DNA from: Candidatus Falkowiibacteriota bacterium
GTDB lineage: Bacteria > Patescibacteriota > Patescibacteriia > XYB2-FULL-38-15
Direction of reading: 5' to 3'
Assembly (NCBI GenBank): GCA_016214745.1
Contig: JACRNW010000010.1
Coordinates: 1-33,609, forward strand
Length of the DNA: 33,609 bases
Under the pieces are notes generated by a model that saw only the letters and a program-made list of their open reading frames with translations, was not told the origin of the DNA and searched no databases. Of the stretch, positions 1 to 8,217 are shown piece after piece; the first letter of the stretch is position 1; each line of letters begins with the position of its first letter. Made by a program: the position numbers and the translations under genes.

Positions 1-348
1 AAAATAAGTCCGCTTGATGCGGAGTTTGGAAGTTATCCGGTGGCAGAACTTTTAGAGTCAGGAAATGAGGCGGATTATTTTACCAATGCAGAAAATATTA
101 GAAATTACGCTTATGAAATATTTATTTTTGTGGAAGCGGAAAATCAAGGGTTGGATGCCGCATATAGCGCGCTTAGGAGCGCGGTAGACGCTTTAATCGA
201 TGCTTTTGACGCAGATTACACTCTTAGCGGCGTGGCGGACGGGGGAATTGACGCGGCGCCGTCGTCTTTCTCTGATTTTCGGGGTCGGGGCGGAAAGGTG
301 GCGGTCGCAGTTATTACTCTAAAATGCCATAAAACAAAAGTAGTTTAA
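1..348 (+). CDS. Phage tail terminator/completion-like protein (5' end missing)
   Basis: The reading frame is open from the first base to the stop at 346-348, so the gene starts outside the window; 115 residues are visible. It has no motif that names it by itself. Its position two genes before the tail tube gene is where siphoviruses keep the tail terminator or head-tail completion protein, and the visible part (a helix-rich stretch with NIRNYAYEIFI, then a strand-rich end GGKVAVAVITLKCH) fits a small alpha/beta protein of that type. A GTG at 40 could start a shorter version, but the frame continues upstream with no stop, so a longer protein is more likely. A head-tail connector is the alternative. 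Confidence 0.55.
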   Translation, partial: KISPLDAEFGSYPVAELLESGNEADYFTNAENIRNYAYEIFIFVEAENQGLDAAYSALRSAVDALIDAFDADYTLSGVADGGIDAAPSSFSDFRGRGGKVAVAVITLKCHKTKVV

Positions 349-366
349 TAATAATATTTTAAATTT

Positions 367-534
367 ATGCAAAAAATGAGCAAAAACAAAATGATTGATG
401 GAGAGGAAAACAAAACCGCGCCGGTCGAGGTGGGAGAAGATTATTTTTTTCCTGACTACGGCGTGACGGTTAGAGCGGCCTCGCGCGAAGAGGCCGAGGA
501 AAAAGCAAAAGAGTTAGCAAACGAAAATAAATAA
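367..534 (+). CDS. Small uncharacterised phage protein (55 aa)
   Basis: Short ORF between the tail terminator-like gene and the tail tube gene, on the same strand, 18 bp after the former and 18 bp before the latter. The product is 55 residues: a charged N-terminus, then a PDYGVTVRA strand-like segment, then an acidic/basic helix rich in EEAEEKAKEL. No signal peptide or membrane segment. There is no SD; the ATG follows an AT-rich leader, as for other genes of this phage. An alternative ATG lies three codons in. Function unknown; by position it may be a virion or assembly factor. Confidence 0.55.
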   Translation: MQKMSKNKMIDGEENKTAPVEVGEDYFFPDYGVTVRAASREEAEEKAKELANENK

Positions 535-552
535 TTTTTAAAGAAAAATTTT

Positions 553-1524
553 ATGAAAATTTTAGGTCGGAGAATTTCCCTGGGCATTGCCAAGGAAACA
601 GTGCGCGGCACGGCTGAAACCGCGGCCACTTTCTATCTTCCACTTTTGTCTAAATCTTACGATGAGAAGATTGAGCAGGTGGTGGATGAATCATCAATCG
701 CCGTGATTGAGGATTCAGTTGACGCGAAAATTATTAAGAAATTCGCGGCAGGAGATTTTGAATGCAACATTGGGGATAAATCGTTTGGATTGTTATTGCT
801 TTCTCTTTTAGGGACGGTTGCCTCGGCCGTAAAAGAAACTACGGCTTACAATCATACCTTCTCACTTGCTCAAACAGCGCAGCATCAAGCTCTGACAATG
901 TTTGTAGATGATCCGAACGTGCAGGACTACAAATACCCGCTCGGGATGGTTGAATCGCTGGAAATCAACTTAGAGACCGGAAAATTCGCCACGTTCAAAA
1001 TCGGGGTGAAATCTAAAAAAGGCGCGACGGCAACCTTGACGCCGAGCTACACGGCCGAAAATAACTTTTTAGCGCAACACGCGGTGTTTAAAATCGCGAC
1101 CAACCTTGCCGGCCTTACGGCGGCCAGCCCCGTCAGCATTAAAAAGATAACCCTTAAATTCAGTCCGAAACTTGAAGATGATGTTGTTTTGGGAAATGTT
1201 GAGCCAGCCGATTTTAACAACACTGAATTTTCAGTGGATGGTTCGGTTGAGCTGACTTACGACGATGCGACTTTCATCACAGCCCTGACTGGCGACACGG
1301 CAAAGGCCATGAGATTGGACATGATTAATACCGACATCACAATCGGCGCCACTTCAAATCCGGAATTAAAAATTGACTTCGCTAAAGTTAAATTCCAAGA
1401 GGTGGCGAGGAAAATGGACAACAAGAGCATCATCACCCAGACCTTGAAATTCAAAGCGTTTTATTCGATGACTGATTCGCAATTGCTGGCCATTGTCTTG
1501 ACGAACCTTCAGACGGCGTATTAA
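553..1524 (+). CDS. Phage major tail (tail tube) protein
   Basis: A 323-residue protein without signal peptide or membrane segment. It opens with KILGRRISLGIAKETVRGTAE, typical of tail tube proteins of siphoviruses and myoviruses, and continues as alternating beta-rich stretches (for example SLEINLETGKFATFKIGVKSK and the C-terminal TLKFKAFYS), as expected of a tube subunit that polymerises as hexameric rings. It lies between the terminator-like gene and the chaperone/tape-measure genes, the usual tail-module order. No sheath gene accompanies it, so the tail is inferred to be non-contractile. Assignment rests on fold pattern plus synteny, not on a diagnostic motif. Confidence 0.75.
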   Translation: MKILGRRISLGIAKETVRGTAETAATFYLPLLSKSYDEKIEQVVDESSIAVIEDSVDAKIIKKFAAGDFECNIGDKSFGLLLLSLLGTVASAVKETTAYNHTFSLAQTAQHQALTMFVDDPNVQDYKYPLGMVESLEINLETGKFATFKIGVKSKKGATATLTPSYTAENNFLAQHAVFKIATNLAGLTAASPVSIKKITLKFSPKLEDDVVLGNVEPADFNNTEFSVDGSVELTYDDATFITALTGDTAKAMRLDMINTDITIGATSNPELKIDFAKVKFQEVARKMDNKSIITQTLKFKAFYSMTDSQLLAIVLTNLQTAY

Positions 1525-1552
1525 GCGGTACGGGGCAAATAAAGCGATAAAA

Positions 1553-1575
1553 GGCCCCGCTTTTGGGGCGGGGTC
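1553..1575 (-). terminator. Hairpin between the tail tube gene and the antisense cargo genes
   Basis: CCCCGC (1555-1560) pairs with GCGGGG (1568-1573), extended by a G-T and a G-C pair, around a 7-nt loop. On the minus strand the hairpin is followed by TTTTATCGCTTT, so it best serves as terminator of the minus-strand cargo genes. On the plus strand no U-tract follows, so late phage transcription may read through. Confidence 0.6.
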
Positions 1576-1589
1576 GAGTTCATTGAAAG

Positions 1590-1796
1590 TTATTTAGCTG
1601 ACCGTTTTGAGTAATGCTTTGTTTCAGTTTTAACTTTAGTCGCATGGCAATGATATTCTCCGGTTTCCAATCCCCATTCGGGACAGTTAGTCTTGCAAGT
1701 ATGACATCCGTTAGAATCAGTGCGGCCTGGATGAGCGAAAATAATCGATGGTGCTAAAAATAGGATGGTTAGAATTAAAATAAAAAGTTTTTTCAT
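1590..1796 (-). CDS. Small secreted His/Cys-rich YHYH-like protein (prophage cargo)
   Basis: A 68-residue protein with a clear signal peptide (MKKLF followed by a hydrophobic stretch ending SIIFA, about residues 1-21). The mature part starts with HPGRTDSNGCH, has two more Cys (CKTNC) and ends its conserved region with GEYHCH, matching the YHYH-type motif of small secreted proteins in many bacteria and some phages. The clustered His and Cys could bind metal or form disulfides; the function is not established. A longer start at 1826 would put ten residues before the signal peptide, so 1796 is preferred. It is last of three antisense genes inside the tail module. Confidence 0.65.
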   Translation of the reverse strand: MKKLFILILTILFLAPSIIFAHPGRTDSNGCHTCKTNCPEWGLETGEYHCHATKVKTETKHYSKRSAK

Positions 1797-1807
1797 AGAA
1801 TTACCAA

Positions 1808-2023
1808 TTAAGAAATAGCAAAACAAATCACCAAAGCGGTTGAGATGATCACGGAAGCGAGAATTATTGCTACGCCAAGATTTCCTTTTTTGACCTCATC
1901 CCATTCATCAATTGGATTAATGGCAGAAAAGATTTTAAGGACAATTGGCAGAATAATCGCCATAGAAATTCCGCCCGCGATTGCCCAGCCAACCATGATA
2001 AGATACTCCTTGAAGATTAACAT
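1808..2023 (-). CDS. DUF350-like small membrane protein (prophage cargo)
   Basis: A 71-residue protein with two predicted membrane helices (about residues 10-33 and 48-70) joined by a charged loop with DEWDEVKKGN. The KKGNLGVAIILASVII segment resembles the GN-containing repeat of DUF350 membrane proteins; here only one unit is present. Function unknown. It sits 26 bp after the previous minus-strand gene and 11 bp before the next. The start is uncertain: an ATG at 1996 (62 aa) has an AAGGAG 9 nt upstream, whereas the ATG at 2023 has no SD. Membrane location fits a lysogenic-conversion role, but that is inference. Confidence 0.6.
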   Translation of the reverse strand: MLIFKEYLIMVGWAIAGGISMAIILPIVLKIFSAINPIDEWDEVKKGNLGVAIILASVIISTALVICFAIS

Positions 2024-2049
2024 AAAGATTTAATTAATAATTAAAAGAT

Positions 2050-2541
2050 TTAATTTAACTCAGTTCCATCAACAAAATGAATTCGTAAAATTTTAACATT
2101 TTTCACTTTTGTTGCCGAATCATAAAGGGCTAAATTAAATTCCGCCGGATAAAGTGCCCCAGAATTTATTTTTTCTTGTAATCTTCCTTGGAATGGTTCT
2201 TCAACCTTACGATCCCATTCTCCTACCGGTTCATCAAAATTATTATAAAAGTAAGCTTCTAGTTCTACCGCATCTATGGCTTTGTCAAAATTGTTTTTTA
2301 AAGTGACGTGAAATATGGGAGTTCCAATTGAATCTTCCACAATTTTTGACTGAGTAATTTCTAATTTAGAAAAATCAGTCACGATCACTTTGATTTCTGC
2401 GGATGGGGAAGTTGTGGGTGATTTATCAGTCAAAGAACCAATAAAAGTAAAAACAACAACTAAAATTCCAATCCCTGTTAAAATTTTATGCCTACTAAAC
2501 CAGTTTGGTTTTTTAGGAGAAATGATCGGTTGTGTGTCCAT
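2050..2541 (-). CDS. Membrane-anchored extracytoplasmic beta-domain protein (prophage cargo)
   Basis: A 163-residue protein with a short basic cytoplasmic N-terminus (PKKPNWFSRHK), one membrane helix (about residues 20-38), a Ser/Thr/Pro linker and an outside domain of about 110 residues. That domain contains FHVTLKNNFDKAIDAVELEAYFYNN and ends in ILRIHFVDGTELN, resembling the Ig-like FxLYD/DUF5780 class of surface proteins, but I cannot assign a family firmly. It is first of three minus-strand genes inserted antisense between the tail tube gene and the tail chaperone gene, starting only 33 bp from the divergent chaperone gene. It is probably expressed in the lysogen rather than with the virion genes. 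Confidence 0.55.
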   Translation of the reverse strand: MDTQPIISPKKPNWFSRHKILTGIGILVVVFTFIGSLTDKSPTTSPSAEIKVIVTDFSKLEITQSKIVEDSIGTPIFHVTLKNNFDKAIDAVELEAYFYNNFDEPVGEWDRKVEEPFQGRLQEKINSGALYPAEFNLALYDSATKVKNVKILRIHFVDGTELN

Positions 2542-2574
2542 AAATTAAATTTAATTAATTAATTTTTAAAAAGT

Positions 2575-2892
2575 ATGCAAAACGAACAAATCACTTTTAA
2601 AACAAAATCCGGACAAAATGAGGTTGTTTTGAAACCATTTATTACCGCGCGTGAAATGCGATCGTTGAAGGCAATTTATTATGATGCCGATGAGAACAAG
2701 GCAAAAGGCAAAAAAATGAGTGAAATAATGACAGAACTGGAAAATAAAACAATTGAACTGTTCATTATACTCCTTAATGGTGAAAATGTCAATATCCTCG
2801 AAAGAATGGAAAATTTGCCAGAGCAGGAATTTAAAGAAATTTACGAAAAAATAAACGAATTACAGAAAGAGGAGTCGGAAAAAAAAACTTAA
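2575..2892 (+). CDS. Phage tail assembly chaperone, G-type short product
   Basis: A 105-residue acidic, helical protein between the tail tube and tape measure genes, where siphoviruses place the tail assembly chaperone (lambda gpG position). It starts with MQNEQITFKTKSGQNEVVLKPF and ends in a charged KEESEKKT tail. The last codons run through nine consecutive A residues (2879-2887), a slippery site for a -1 shift into an open downstream frame (see the extended product). In known systems the short form is abundant and coats the tape measure protein. No SD is visible before the ATG. Confidence 0.7.
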   Translation: MQNEQITFKTKSGQNEVVLKPFITAREMRSLKAIYYDADENKAKGKKMSEIMTELENKTIELFIILLNGENVNILERMENLPEQEFKEIYEKINELQKEESEKKT

Positions 2893-3095
2893 TTGAGGAA
2901 GAATATTTATATTTTTTAAGGGTTGGGAAATCCAATCTTTGTGATGAGATGGTTGAAGCTGTTATTTGTGAAAAAATTGGATGGACACACGAGGAATATG
3001 AAAGACAACCGTCCTGGCTCATAGAGATATTATTCATCAAATGGAACTGTGAAGCAGTCTACAGCAGAGAACTACTACAAAAAAACAATATTTAA
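2575..3095 (+). CDS. Tail assembly chaperone, GT-type -1 frameshift product
   Basis: If ribosomes slip back one base on the A9 run at 2879-2887, translation passes the stop at 2890-2892 and continues in the -1 frame to a stop at 3093-3095. The extension starts NLIEEEYLYFLRVGKSNLC and is about 69 residues long, rich in Trp/Glu, ending RELLQKNNI. It has no good start codon of its own near the overlap (first ATG at 2949) and no SD. A -1 programmed frameshift between two small ORFs just before the tape measure gene is a conserved feature of long-tailed phages; the GT product links chaperone to tape measure and tail tube. The slippage is inferred from sequence only. Confidence 0.72.
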
Positions 3096-3134
3096 TCTAG
3101 TTTTAGAGTAATATAAAATTTCAAATTTGTAAAT

Positions 3135-5069
3135 ATGGCCGAAACCTCTTTGGACATCATAATAAAAACCGTTGATCAGGCCAGCAAAGAACTTGATAAG
3201 GTTAAAAGTGCTCTTAGTGGGATAGACAAAACTACCTCACAATTTAAATCTACCCAAACCGATCTGACAAAATCGGTTTTTGCCGGAATTGCGAGTTGGG
3301 ATATTTTAAAAAAGGCAATTCACGCAACCGGTGATTTTTTAAGAGAATCTGTTAAATTGGCCATGGAAAGTCAGGTTGCTTGGGCCGGTTTAGAACAGTC
3401 AGTAAAAAACGTTGGATTGAATGCAACCGAAGTCGTGCCTCAAATCAAATCTTATGCCGAAGAAATGCAAAATTTAGGATTTGATGGTGAACAAACCGCT
3501 CAGAGTATGAATATTCTTATCAGTAGCACAGGGAATTTAAATAAAGCATTTGAGTTGAATAAAGTGGCGATGGAAATCGCCTCATTTAATCTAATGTCTG
3601 GGAGAACTCAAACCTTAGATTTAGGTAATGCGACGGAACAATTAAATTTAATTTTAACCGGTGGAGCGAAGGTAGCTAAAAGGTTTGGTATAGATATCAA
3701 AGATGTTGGAACTCAAGGAGAACTTTTAAAGGAAATACTAAAGAAAGTTGGAGACTCATCAGAAAAAATGAGCAAAACCGCTCAGGGTGCGGCTTTAATA
3801 ATGAAAATTAAATTTGAAGATTTAAAAAAGGAGATAGGAAATAATTTTATCCAATCCGTTGGAGCCGCCCAAAAAAGTTTACAAATATTGGCAAGTGATC
3901 CCGCGGTTGAAAATTTTGTTAAAAAATCTTCTAAATTGTTTGGTGGCTTCACCGCCGATATGGTTCGGGGAGCTACAATGGCGGTTTCTATAGTAGTAAA
4001 CTTTGGCAAAGCAACCTTAGATGCGTTCAAGTCGGCCGTTTCTACCGCAGGAGCAGTATTAAAAGATTTTTTTACTGGAAAATGGGGTGAGATTGGCGGG
4101 GAAATAACAAAATATAGCGATGGGGTATCGGCAAAATGGAAGGACGCTTTTAATAATATTGGCAATTCATGGAAAGGATTAGAGGAAACCAGTGAAACCG
4201 CTTCAACAAATGTTGTAAATAACCTTGATGATTTTGCAAAAGGTATTGGATCATCGACTAGCAGTGCTAAAAATAATTTTTCTGAGCTTAAGGATAAAAT
4301 TAAGGATTTTGGACAAAGTTCCGCGGACGCATTGAACGAGACGGTCAACAAAATATCTGAATTATCAAATTCTCTTAATGAATTGTATGCCGGCCACACC
4401 AAAGAAGAGCAGGGGTTAGGGATGGATTATGCCGAGGCCTATGTAAAACAAGAAGAAAAGGTTAATGACTTGAAAAAGCAGGTTAGCATGGAAGGGGATA
4501 CTTCCAAAAGAATTGAACTTCAAAATGAATTATTAAGGGAACAACAAGCATTGAATACGAGAAAAACGGTTGAAATGGCTTACCATCAGCAGATTGAGGA
4601 TGTCCGCAAACAACATTCAATGACCGAATTTGAAAGAACTTTGGCTGACTTGCAAATGAAGCAGCAGACGATGAATGAGGAATTTGAATCCAAGAAAAAA
4701 AATATTGAAGATCAATTAAAGGTTGAACTTGAACGGTATAAAATCATGGAGGATATTAGAACTCAGGCACAAAAATTGACGGAAAAATTTTTGTTGGAAG
4801 GTGAATTGAAAACAGTTGAGAGCATCAATCGTGAAATTGCGAGATACAATGAACTGGCCAAGGCGATCTCGGCCGCTAAATCAGGGTTCACCTCAAGTCA
4901 AATCAGCGCCGGTTCAATCAATACCCAGCTTCAATCTTTGAAGGATAAGGGTACAAACATGCCAAATATCACGATAAATATTACCGGAAATACTTTGTTA
5001 GACAGTAAGGCAGCTGAAACGATAGGGAATAAAATTGTAGATAAAGTCAAAAGCAATATAAAAATTTGA
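3135..5069 (+). CDS. Phage tape measure protein
   Basis: A 644-residue protein after the chaperone pair. It begins MAETSLDIIIKTVDQASKEL, a typical tape-measure opening, followed by helical repeats, a more hydrophobic central part (about residues 270-310, with MAVSIVVNFGKATLDAFKSA) and a long charged coiled coil (about residues 430-580). In siphoviruses this protein sets tail length and is later ejected; by the usual 0.15 nm per residue this would suggest a tail near 95 nm, which is inference. The stop is 2 bp before the ATG of the hub gene. No lytic transglycosylase or peptidase motif was recognised. Confidence 0.85.
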   Translation: MAETSLDIIIKTVDQASKELDKVKSALSGIDKTTSQFKSTQTDLTKSVFAGIASWDILKKAIHATGDFLRESVKLAMESQVAWAGLEQSVKNVGLNATEVVPQIKSYAEEMQNLGFDGEQTAQSMNILISSTGNLNKAFELNKVAMEIASFNLMSGRTQTLDLGNATEQLNLILTGGAKVAKRFGIDIKDVGTQGELLKEILKKVGDSSEKMSKTAQGAALIMKIKFEDLKKEIGNNFIQSVGAAQKSLQILASDPAVENFVKKSSKLFGGFTADMVRGATMAVSIVVNFGKATLDAFKSAVSTAGAVLKDFFTGKWGEIGGEITKYSDGVSAKWKDAFNNIGNSWKGLEETSETASTNVVNNLDDFAKGIGSSTSSAKNNFSELKDKIKDFGQSSADALNETVNKISELSNSLNELYAGHTKEEQGLGMDYAEAYVKQEEKVNDLKKQVSMEGDTSKRIELQNELLREQQALNTRKTVEMAYHQQIEDVRKQHSMTEFERTLADLQMKQQTMNEEFESKKKNIEDQLKVELERYKIMEDIRTQAQKLTEKFLLEGELKTVESINREIARYNELAKAISAAKSGFTSSQISAGSINTQLQSLKDKGTNMPNITINITGNTLLDSKAAETIGNKIVDKVKSNIKI

Positions 5070-5071
5070 GT

Positions 5072-6571
5072 ATGTTAGTGATTAAAATAAATAGCGTAGA
5101 AAAGACGGATTTAATTGACTGGTCATCTTTTGCTAAAAGTGAAGTTTTGACAAATCAGGTAGATACGCTGGAATTTGAAATGAAAAATTATGGTGCAAAA
5201 ATATATAAACCCAATATTTTAGATGTAGTTGAGGTATGGAATGGAAGTACAAAAATTTTTGGCGGCATGATTACAAATATAGATGAAGTGGTAAAGGGTC
5301 GAGTATTTCGCAGAAAAATAAAATGCAAGGATTATTCACAAGAACTGGACCGCAAATGTGTAGTGGAAACTTATACGAGCCAAACGGTCAACGCGATCAT
5401 CGCGGATATTCTCGCGACATATTGTCCGGGTTTCACCGCGGTGAATGTCAGTTGTTCTTTGACAGTTGATTTCATCGCTTTTAATTACGAGCAGCCGTCA
5501 AAGTGTCTTCAGCAGTTGGCCGAGCTGTTTAATTACGATTGGTACATCGATTATGACAAAGACGTTCATTTTTTCAGTAAGGAATCAAACTTGGCGCCGT
5601 TTGATTTGGATGATACGAGCGGAAAATTTGTTTGGGATTCGTTAGTGCTAAATCGTAAGGCTGATCAAATAAGGAATGTCATCTATGTCCGCGGCGGCGA
5701 ATACAAAGGCAGCAGTTATACGGAAACAAAAATTTCGGTTAATGGGTCAGAAACAGTTTTTACTTTTGGTTATAAATATGCCGATATTTCAGTGACGAAA
5801 GGCGGAGCGGCGCAGACGGTCGGCATAGATTTCATTCATGATCCGGCGCTTTACGATTGTTTATACAATTTCAACGAAAAAGCGATTAAGTTTCGTTCTG
5901 ATAATAAGCCAGGAGCGGGAGTAGCCGTCGCGATTACCGGTCTTCCATACATTCCGGTAATTGTCAAAATCCAGGAAAATGCATCAGTGGCACTGTATGG
6001 AGAATATGAATTCAAGATCATTGATAATTCCATTGACAGCAAGGAAGGGGCACGGCAGAGGGCGAAAGCGGAACTCTACGCGTATGCTGATCAAATTTCG
6101 GAAGGCAATTTCAGGAGTTATGAGACCGGCTTAAAAGTCGGCCAGAAAATTCATTTGAATTCAGTGGTGTGGGGATATGATGAATGGTTCACTATCAATC
6201 GCATAGATTCAATAATCAGGAAACCGGACACCGGAGAAATGGAGCACACCTGTTCTTTAGTCACGACGCGAACAATGGGCATGATTGAAATTTTACAGAA
6301 ATTGCTGACCATGGAAGACAAAAAAATTGAAATTAAAAAAGATGAGGTTTTAGACAAAATTGAGACAGTCCAGGAGGAAGTTTCAATTACTGAATTGGTT
6401 ACTAAATACGCGAATATCAGCATAGCAGAGGCAATCAGTGTCAGCGAAAATGTCAGGCGAGATCCGTGGGGCGCGGGAGTTATTAATTTAGTTCTTGGGC
6501 CGTACACGCCGACAGGAGACAGCGATTCTAAAAGACCAATTTGGTTAGATCGCGGAGCATGGATTTATTAA
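5072..6571 (+). CDS. Baseplate hub / tail-tip protein (gp27/gpD-like)
   Basis: A 499-residue protein directly downstream of the tape measure gene. Features of hub proteins include the opening beta domain (LVIKINSVEKTDLIDWSSF), VVEVWNGSTKIFGGMITNID, KCKDYSQELDRK, and QPSKCLQQLAELFNYDWYID. The family forms the trimeric ring at the tail tip around which fibres attach. The C-terminus (from about residue 430) is a linker with a helix and a short tail ending PIWLDRGAWIY. A TTG at 5066 overlapping the tape measure stop could also start it; the ATG at 5072 is preferred. Translational coupling to the preceding gene is likely, since no SD is visible. Confidence 0.75.
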   Translation: MLVIKINSVEKTDLIDWSSFAKSEVLTNQVDTLEFEMKNYGAKIYKPNILDVVEVWNGSTKIFGGMITNIDEVVKGRVFRRKIKCKDYSQELDRKCVVETYTSQTVNAIIADILATYCPGFTAVNVSCSLTVDFIAFNYEQPSKCLQQLAELFNYDWYIDYDKDVHFFSKESNLAPFDLDDTSGKFVWDSLVLNRKADQIRNVIYVRGGEYKGSSYTETKISVNGSETVFTFGYKYADISVTKGGAAQTVGIDFIHDPALYDCLYNFNEKAIKFRSDNKPGAGVAVAITGLPYIPVIVKIQENASVALYGEYEFKIIDNSIDSKEGARQRAKAELYAYADQISEGNFRSYETGLKVGQKIHLNSVVWGYDEWFTINRIDSIIRKPDTGEMEHTCSLVTTRTMGMIEILQKLLTMEDKKIEIKKDEVLDKIETVQEEVSITELVTKYANISIAEAISVSENVRRDPWGAGVINLVLGPYTPTGDSDSKRPIWLDRGAWIY

Positions 6572-6586
6572 AATAATTTTATAAAT

Positions 6587-7042
6587 ATGTTCAATCATCG
6601 AATTAAAGAACCGGTCAAAATTATAGAAAATATTACCTGCACAATCAGGGACGCTAAAACTGGAAAAATCAAACGAGTTTATAAACACAAAAACACCGTG
6701 CAACTGGCCGGCCGGGCGGTCGTGTCTAGGCGTTTGGCAAATAATACTACTTACACCGGTATTATAAATTATGGCATTCTCTGCACTGGCGGCTCTCCGG
6801 CGGAGTATTTTCGTAAATTAAATCTTTCGGCAACTTACGATGACGCGACGGCCAAAGCATATATTTCATGGTTTTTTACGGCCGCGGAAGTTTCCGGAAC
6901 ATTTACTCAGTGGCGAAATGTAATTGACGGCGCGGCGGGGGCGGGAACCGGACAGGAATGGACAAGGGTAAATGTCAGCTGGGTGAAGTCAACGAGCGAA
7001 ACACTTACGATCGACGCGATCTATACTATAAATGCCGTCTAA
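6587..7042 (+). CDS. Probable phage distal tail structural protein
   Basis: A 151-residue protein 15 bp after the hub gene. It looks beta-rich with TCTIRDAKTGKIKRVYKHKN near the start and WTRVNVSWVKSTSETLTID near the end, and contains NYGILCTGGSP in the middle. This pattern (intro strand, loss-of-contact loop, C-terminal sandwich) occurs in small tail-tip or fibre-base proteins. No enzyme motif. Assignment is by position between hub and fibre genes; the exact role is not known. Confidence 0.55.
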   Translation: MFNHRIKEPVKIIENITCTIRDAKTGKIKRVYKHKNTVQLAGRAVVSRRLANNTTYTGIINYGILCTGGSPAEYFRKLNLSATYDDATAKAYISWFFTAAEVSGTFTQWRNVIDGAAGAGTGQEWTRVNVSWVKSTSETLTIDAIYTINAV

Positions 7043-7099
7043 TGTCATAATTTTAATTTGACAATAGACACAATTTACACTTTTAATGCTATATAATTT

Positions 7100-7300
7100 A
7101 TGCCAAAAATTCTAAAAATTGAAATTGAGGTTGATGACAAAATTGACGCCTATCGGGCCGTTAATATTTTGTCGCAAGAATACAAAATTACTTTTGCCTC
7201 CTGGAATGGAGAAAACTGGGTTTTTACCAAACCGGAGCAGGCTAAATATTTTTTAAATCACCAATATCTTGACGATACCGGAAAAGAAATTAAATTATAA
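7100..7300 (+). CDS. Small uncharacterised phage protein (66 aa)
   Basis: A 66-residue soluble protein, probably alpha/beta (KILKIEIEVDDKIDAYRAVN, then SWNGENWVFTKPEQAKYFL). It lies 57 bp after the distal tail protein and 5 bp before the fibre-like gene, so it is probably co-expressed with the fibre. No family is recognised. It could be a fibre-assembly factor by position only. The leader reads CTATATAATTT directly before the ATG with no SD. Confidence 0.5.
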   Translation: MPKILKIEIEVDDKIDAYRAVNILSQEYKITFASWNGENWVFTKPEQAKYFLNHQYLDDTGKEIKL

Positions 7301-7305
7301 TTTTT

Positions 7306-8100
7306 ATGTCAGAACCAACTAAAGTATGGGTGGCTGTGGATCAATTAAATGCCGCCGATTTGAATAATAATTTTACTGAGGCCTTAAACGACTATCGCGA
7401 TTTTACGCTCGGCGAAACTATCGCCGTGAACGACGCACTTTATTTGAAGGCCAGCGACGGCAAGGCGTGGAAGTGCGACGCTGATTTTGGAGATGAGAGG
7501 ATTTCAAACTTCATAGGGTTTGCCAAAGAAGCTGGAAACGCAAACGATGTAAAAAAAGTGCAAACGAGCGGAAAGGTAACCGGATTATCAGGTTTGACAG
7601 TCGGAGCGCTATATTATTTGTCAGGCACAGCGGGAGCAATTTCGGCCACGTCCGGGACTTACGCCAAACAGGTTGGCATCGCCGTTTCCGCAACGACTTT
7701 GATAATTAAACAAGAAGATCTGACCGCAGCAAGAAAAATTGGGGTTGCCACAAAGGATTTATCAGAAGCCAGCGGAAATCAGACGATCGCGCACGGGCTT
7801 GGAAGAACGCCAAAATATATCAGAATCAAAATTGTTTGCAATCAAAGTGTGATGGCCACTAATTGTGAGGGTGTCTACAACGGAGTTACTCAAGCATATT
7901 CACTTTTTGCCCACGATTTTTCAGCTAATGTTTATTATGTAGACAGTCCGGCGACAAAAATTGCCAAAATTTATGCCATAGACTCTGCCAAGTATCAAGA
8001 GGCAGTGGCTTCATTTGATGTTACAAATATCACTCTGGCTTGGACTAAAACAGGTTTACCAACCGGCACGGCGTATATTCTTTGGGAAGCGTACGCATAG
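7306..8100 (+). CDS. Phage tail fibre / receptor-binding-like protein
   Basis: A 264-residue protein at the end of the tail module. The N-terminal 35 residues (VWVAVDQLNAADLNNNF) resemble the attachment segment of tail fibres; residues about 60-135 form a beta-rich repeat-like segment with GKVTGLSGLTVGALYYLSG and KQVGIAVSATTLIIKQED, common in fibre proteins; the C-terminal domain (about 145-264, beginning LSEASGNQTIAHGLGRTP) is beta-rich and may be the tip that contacts the host envelope. It is the last structural gene before the integrase. The host-recognition role is inference. Confidence 0.6.
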   Translation: MSEPTKVWVAVDQLNAADLNNNFTEALNDYRDFTLGETIAVNDALYLKASDGKAWKCDADFGDERISNFIGFAKEAGNANDVKKVQTSGKVTGLSGLTVGALYYLSGTAGAISATSGTYAKQVGIAVSATTLIIKQEDLTAARKIGVATKDLSEASGNQTIAHGLGRTPKYIRIKIVCNQSVMATNCEGVYNGVTQAYSLFAHDFSANVYYVDSPATKIAKIYAIDSAKYQEAVASFDVTNITLAWTKTGLPTGTAYILWEAYA

Positions 8101-8217
8101 AATTTTTGAAACGATTTGATTTCTTTTTCGTCTAAATTAATAGAAAGACTACTGGGATTGTCTTGCTCACTGATATCCAAGTGCTTCCGGAGCTACGCGG
8201 CAGAGAGTTCTTGGTCC
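8101..8217. other. Intergenic region between the fibre and integrase genes (convergent)
   Basis: A 117-bp gap between converging genes. I see no strong hairpin with a U-tract and no ORF. It could hold an attachment site, but no partner repeat is visible because the left end of the prophage is outside the window. Confidence 0.3.

Noticed and set aside
7081-7102. TATATAAT just upstream of the 66-aa phage gene as its promoter
   Set aside because: The box ends only 2 bp before the ATG, so the transcript would start inside the gene, and the -35 spacing is poor. More likely part of the AT-rich leader style.
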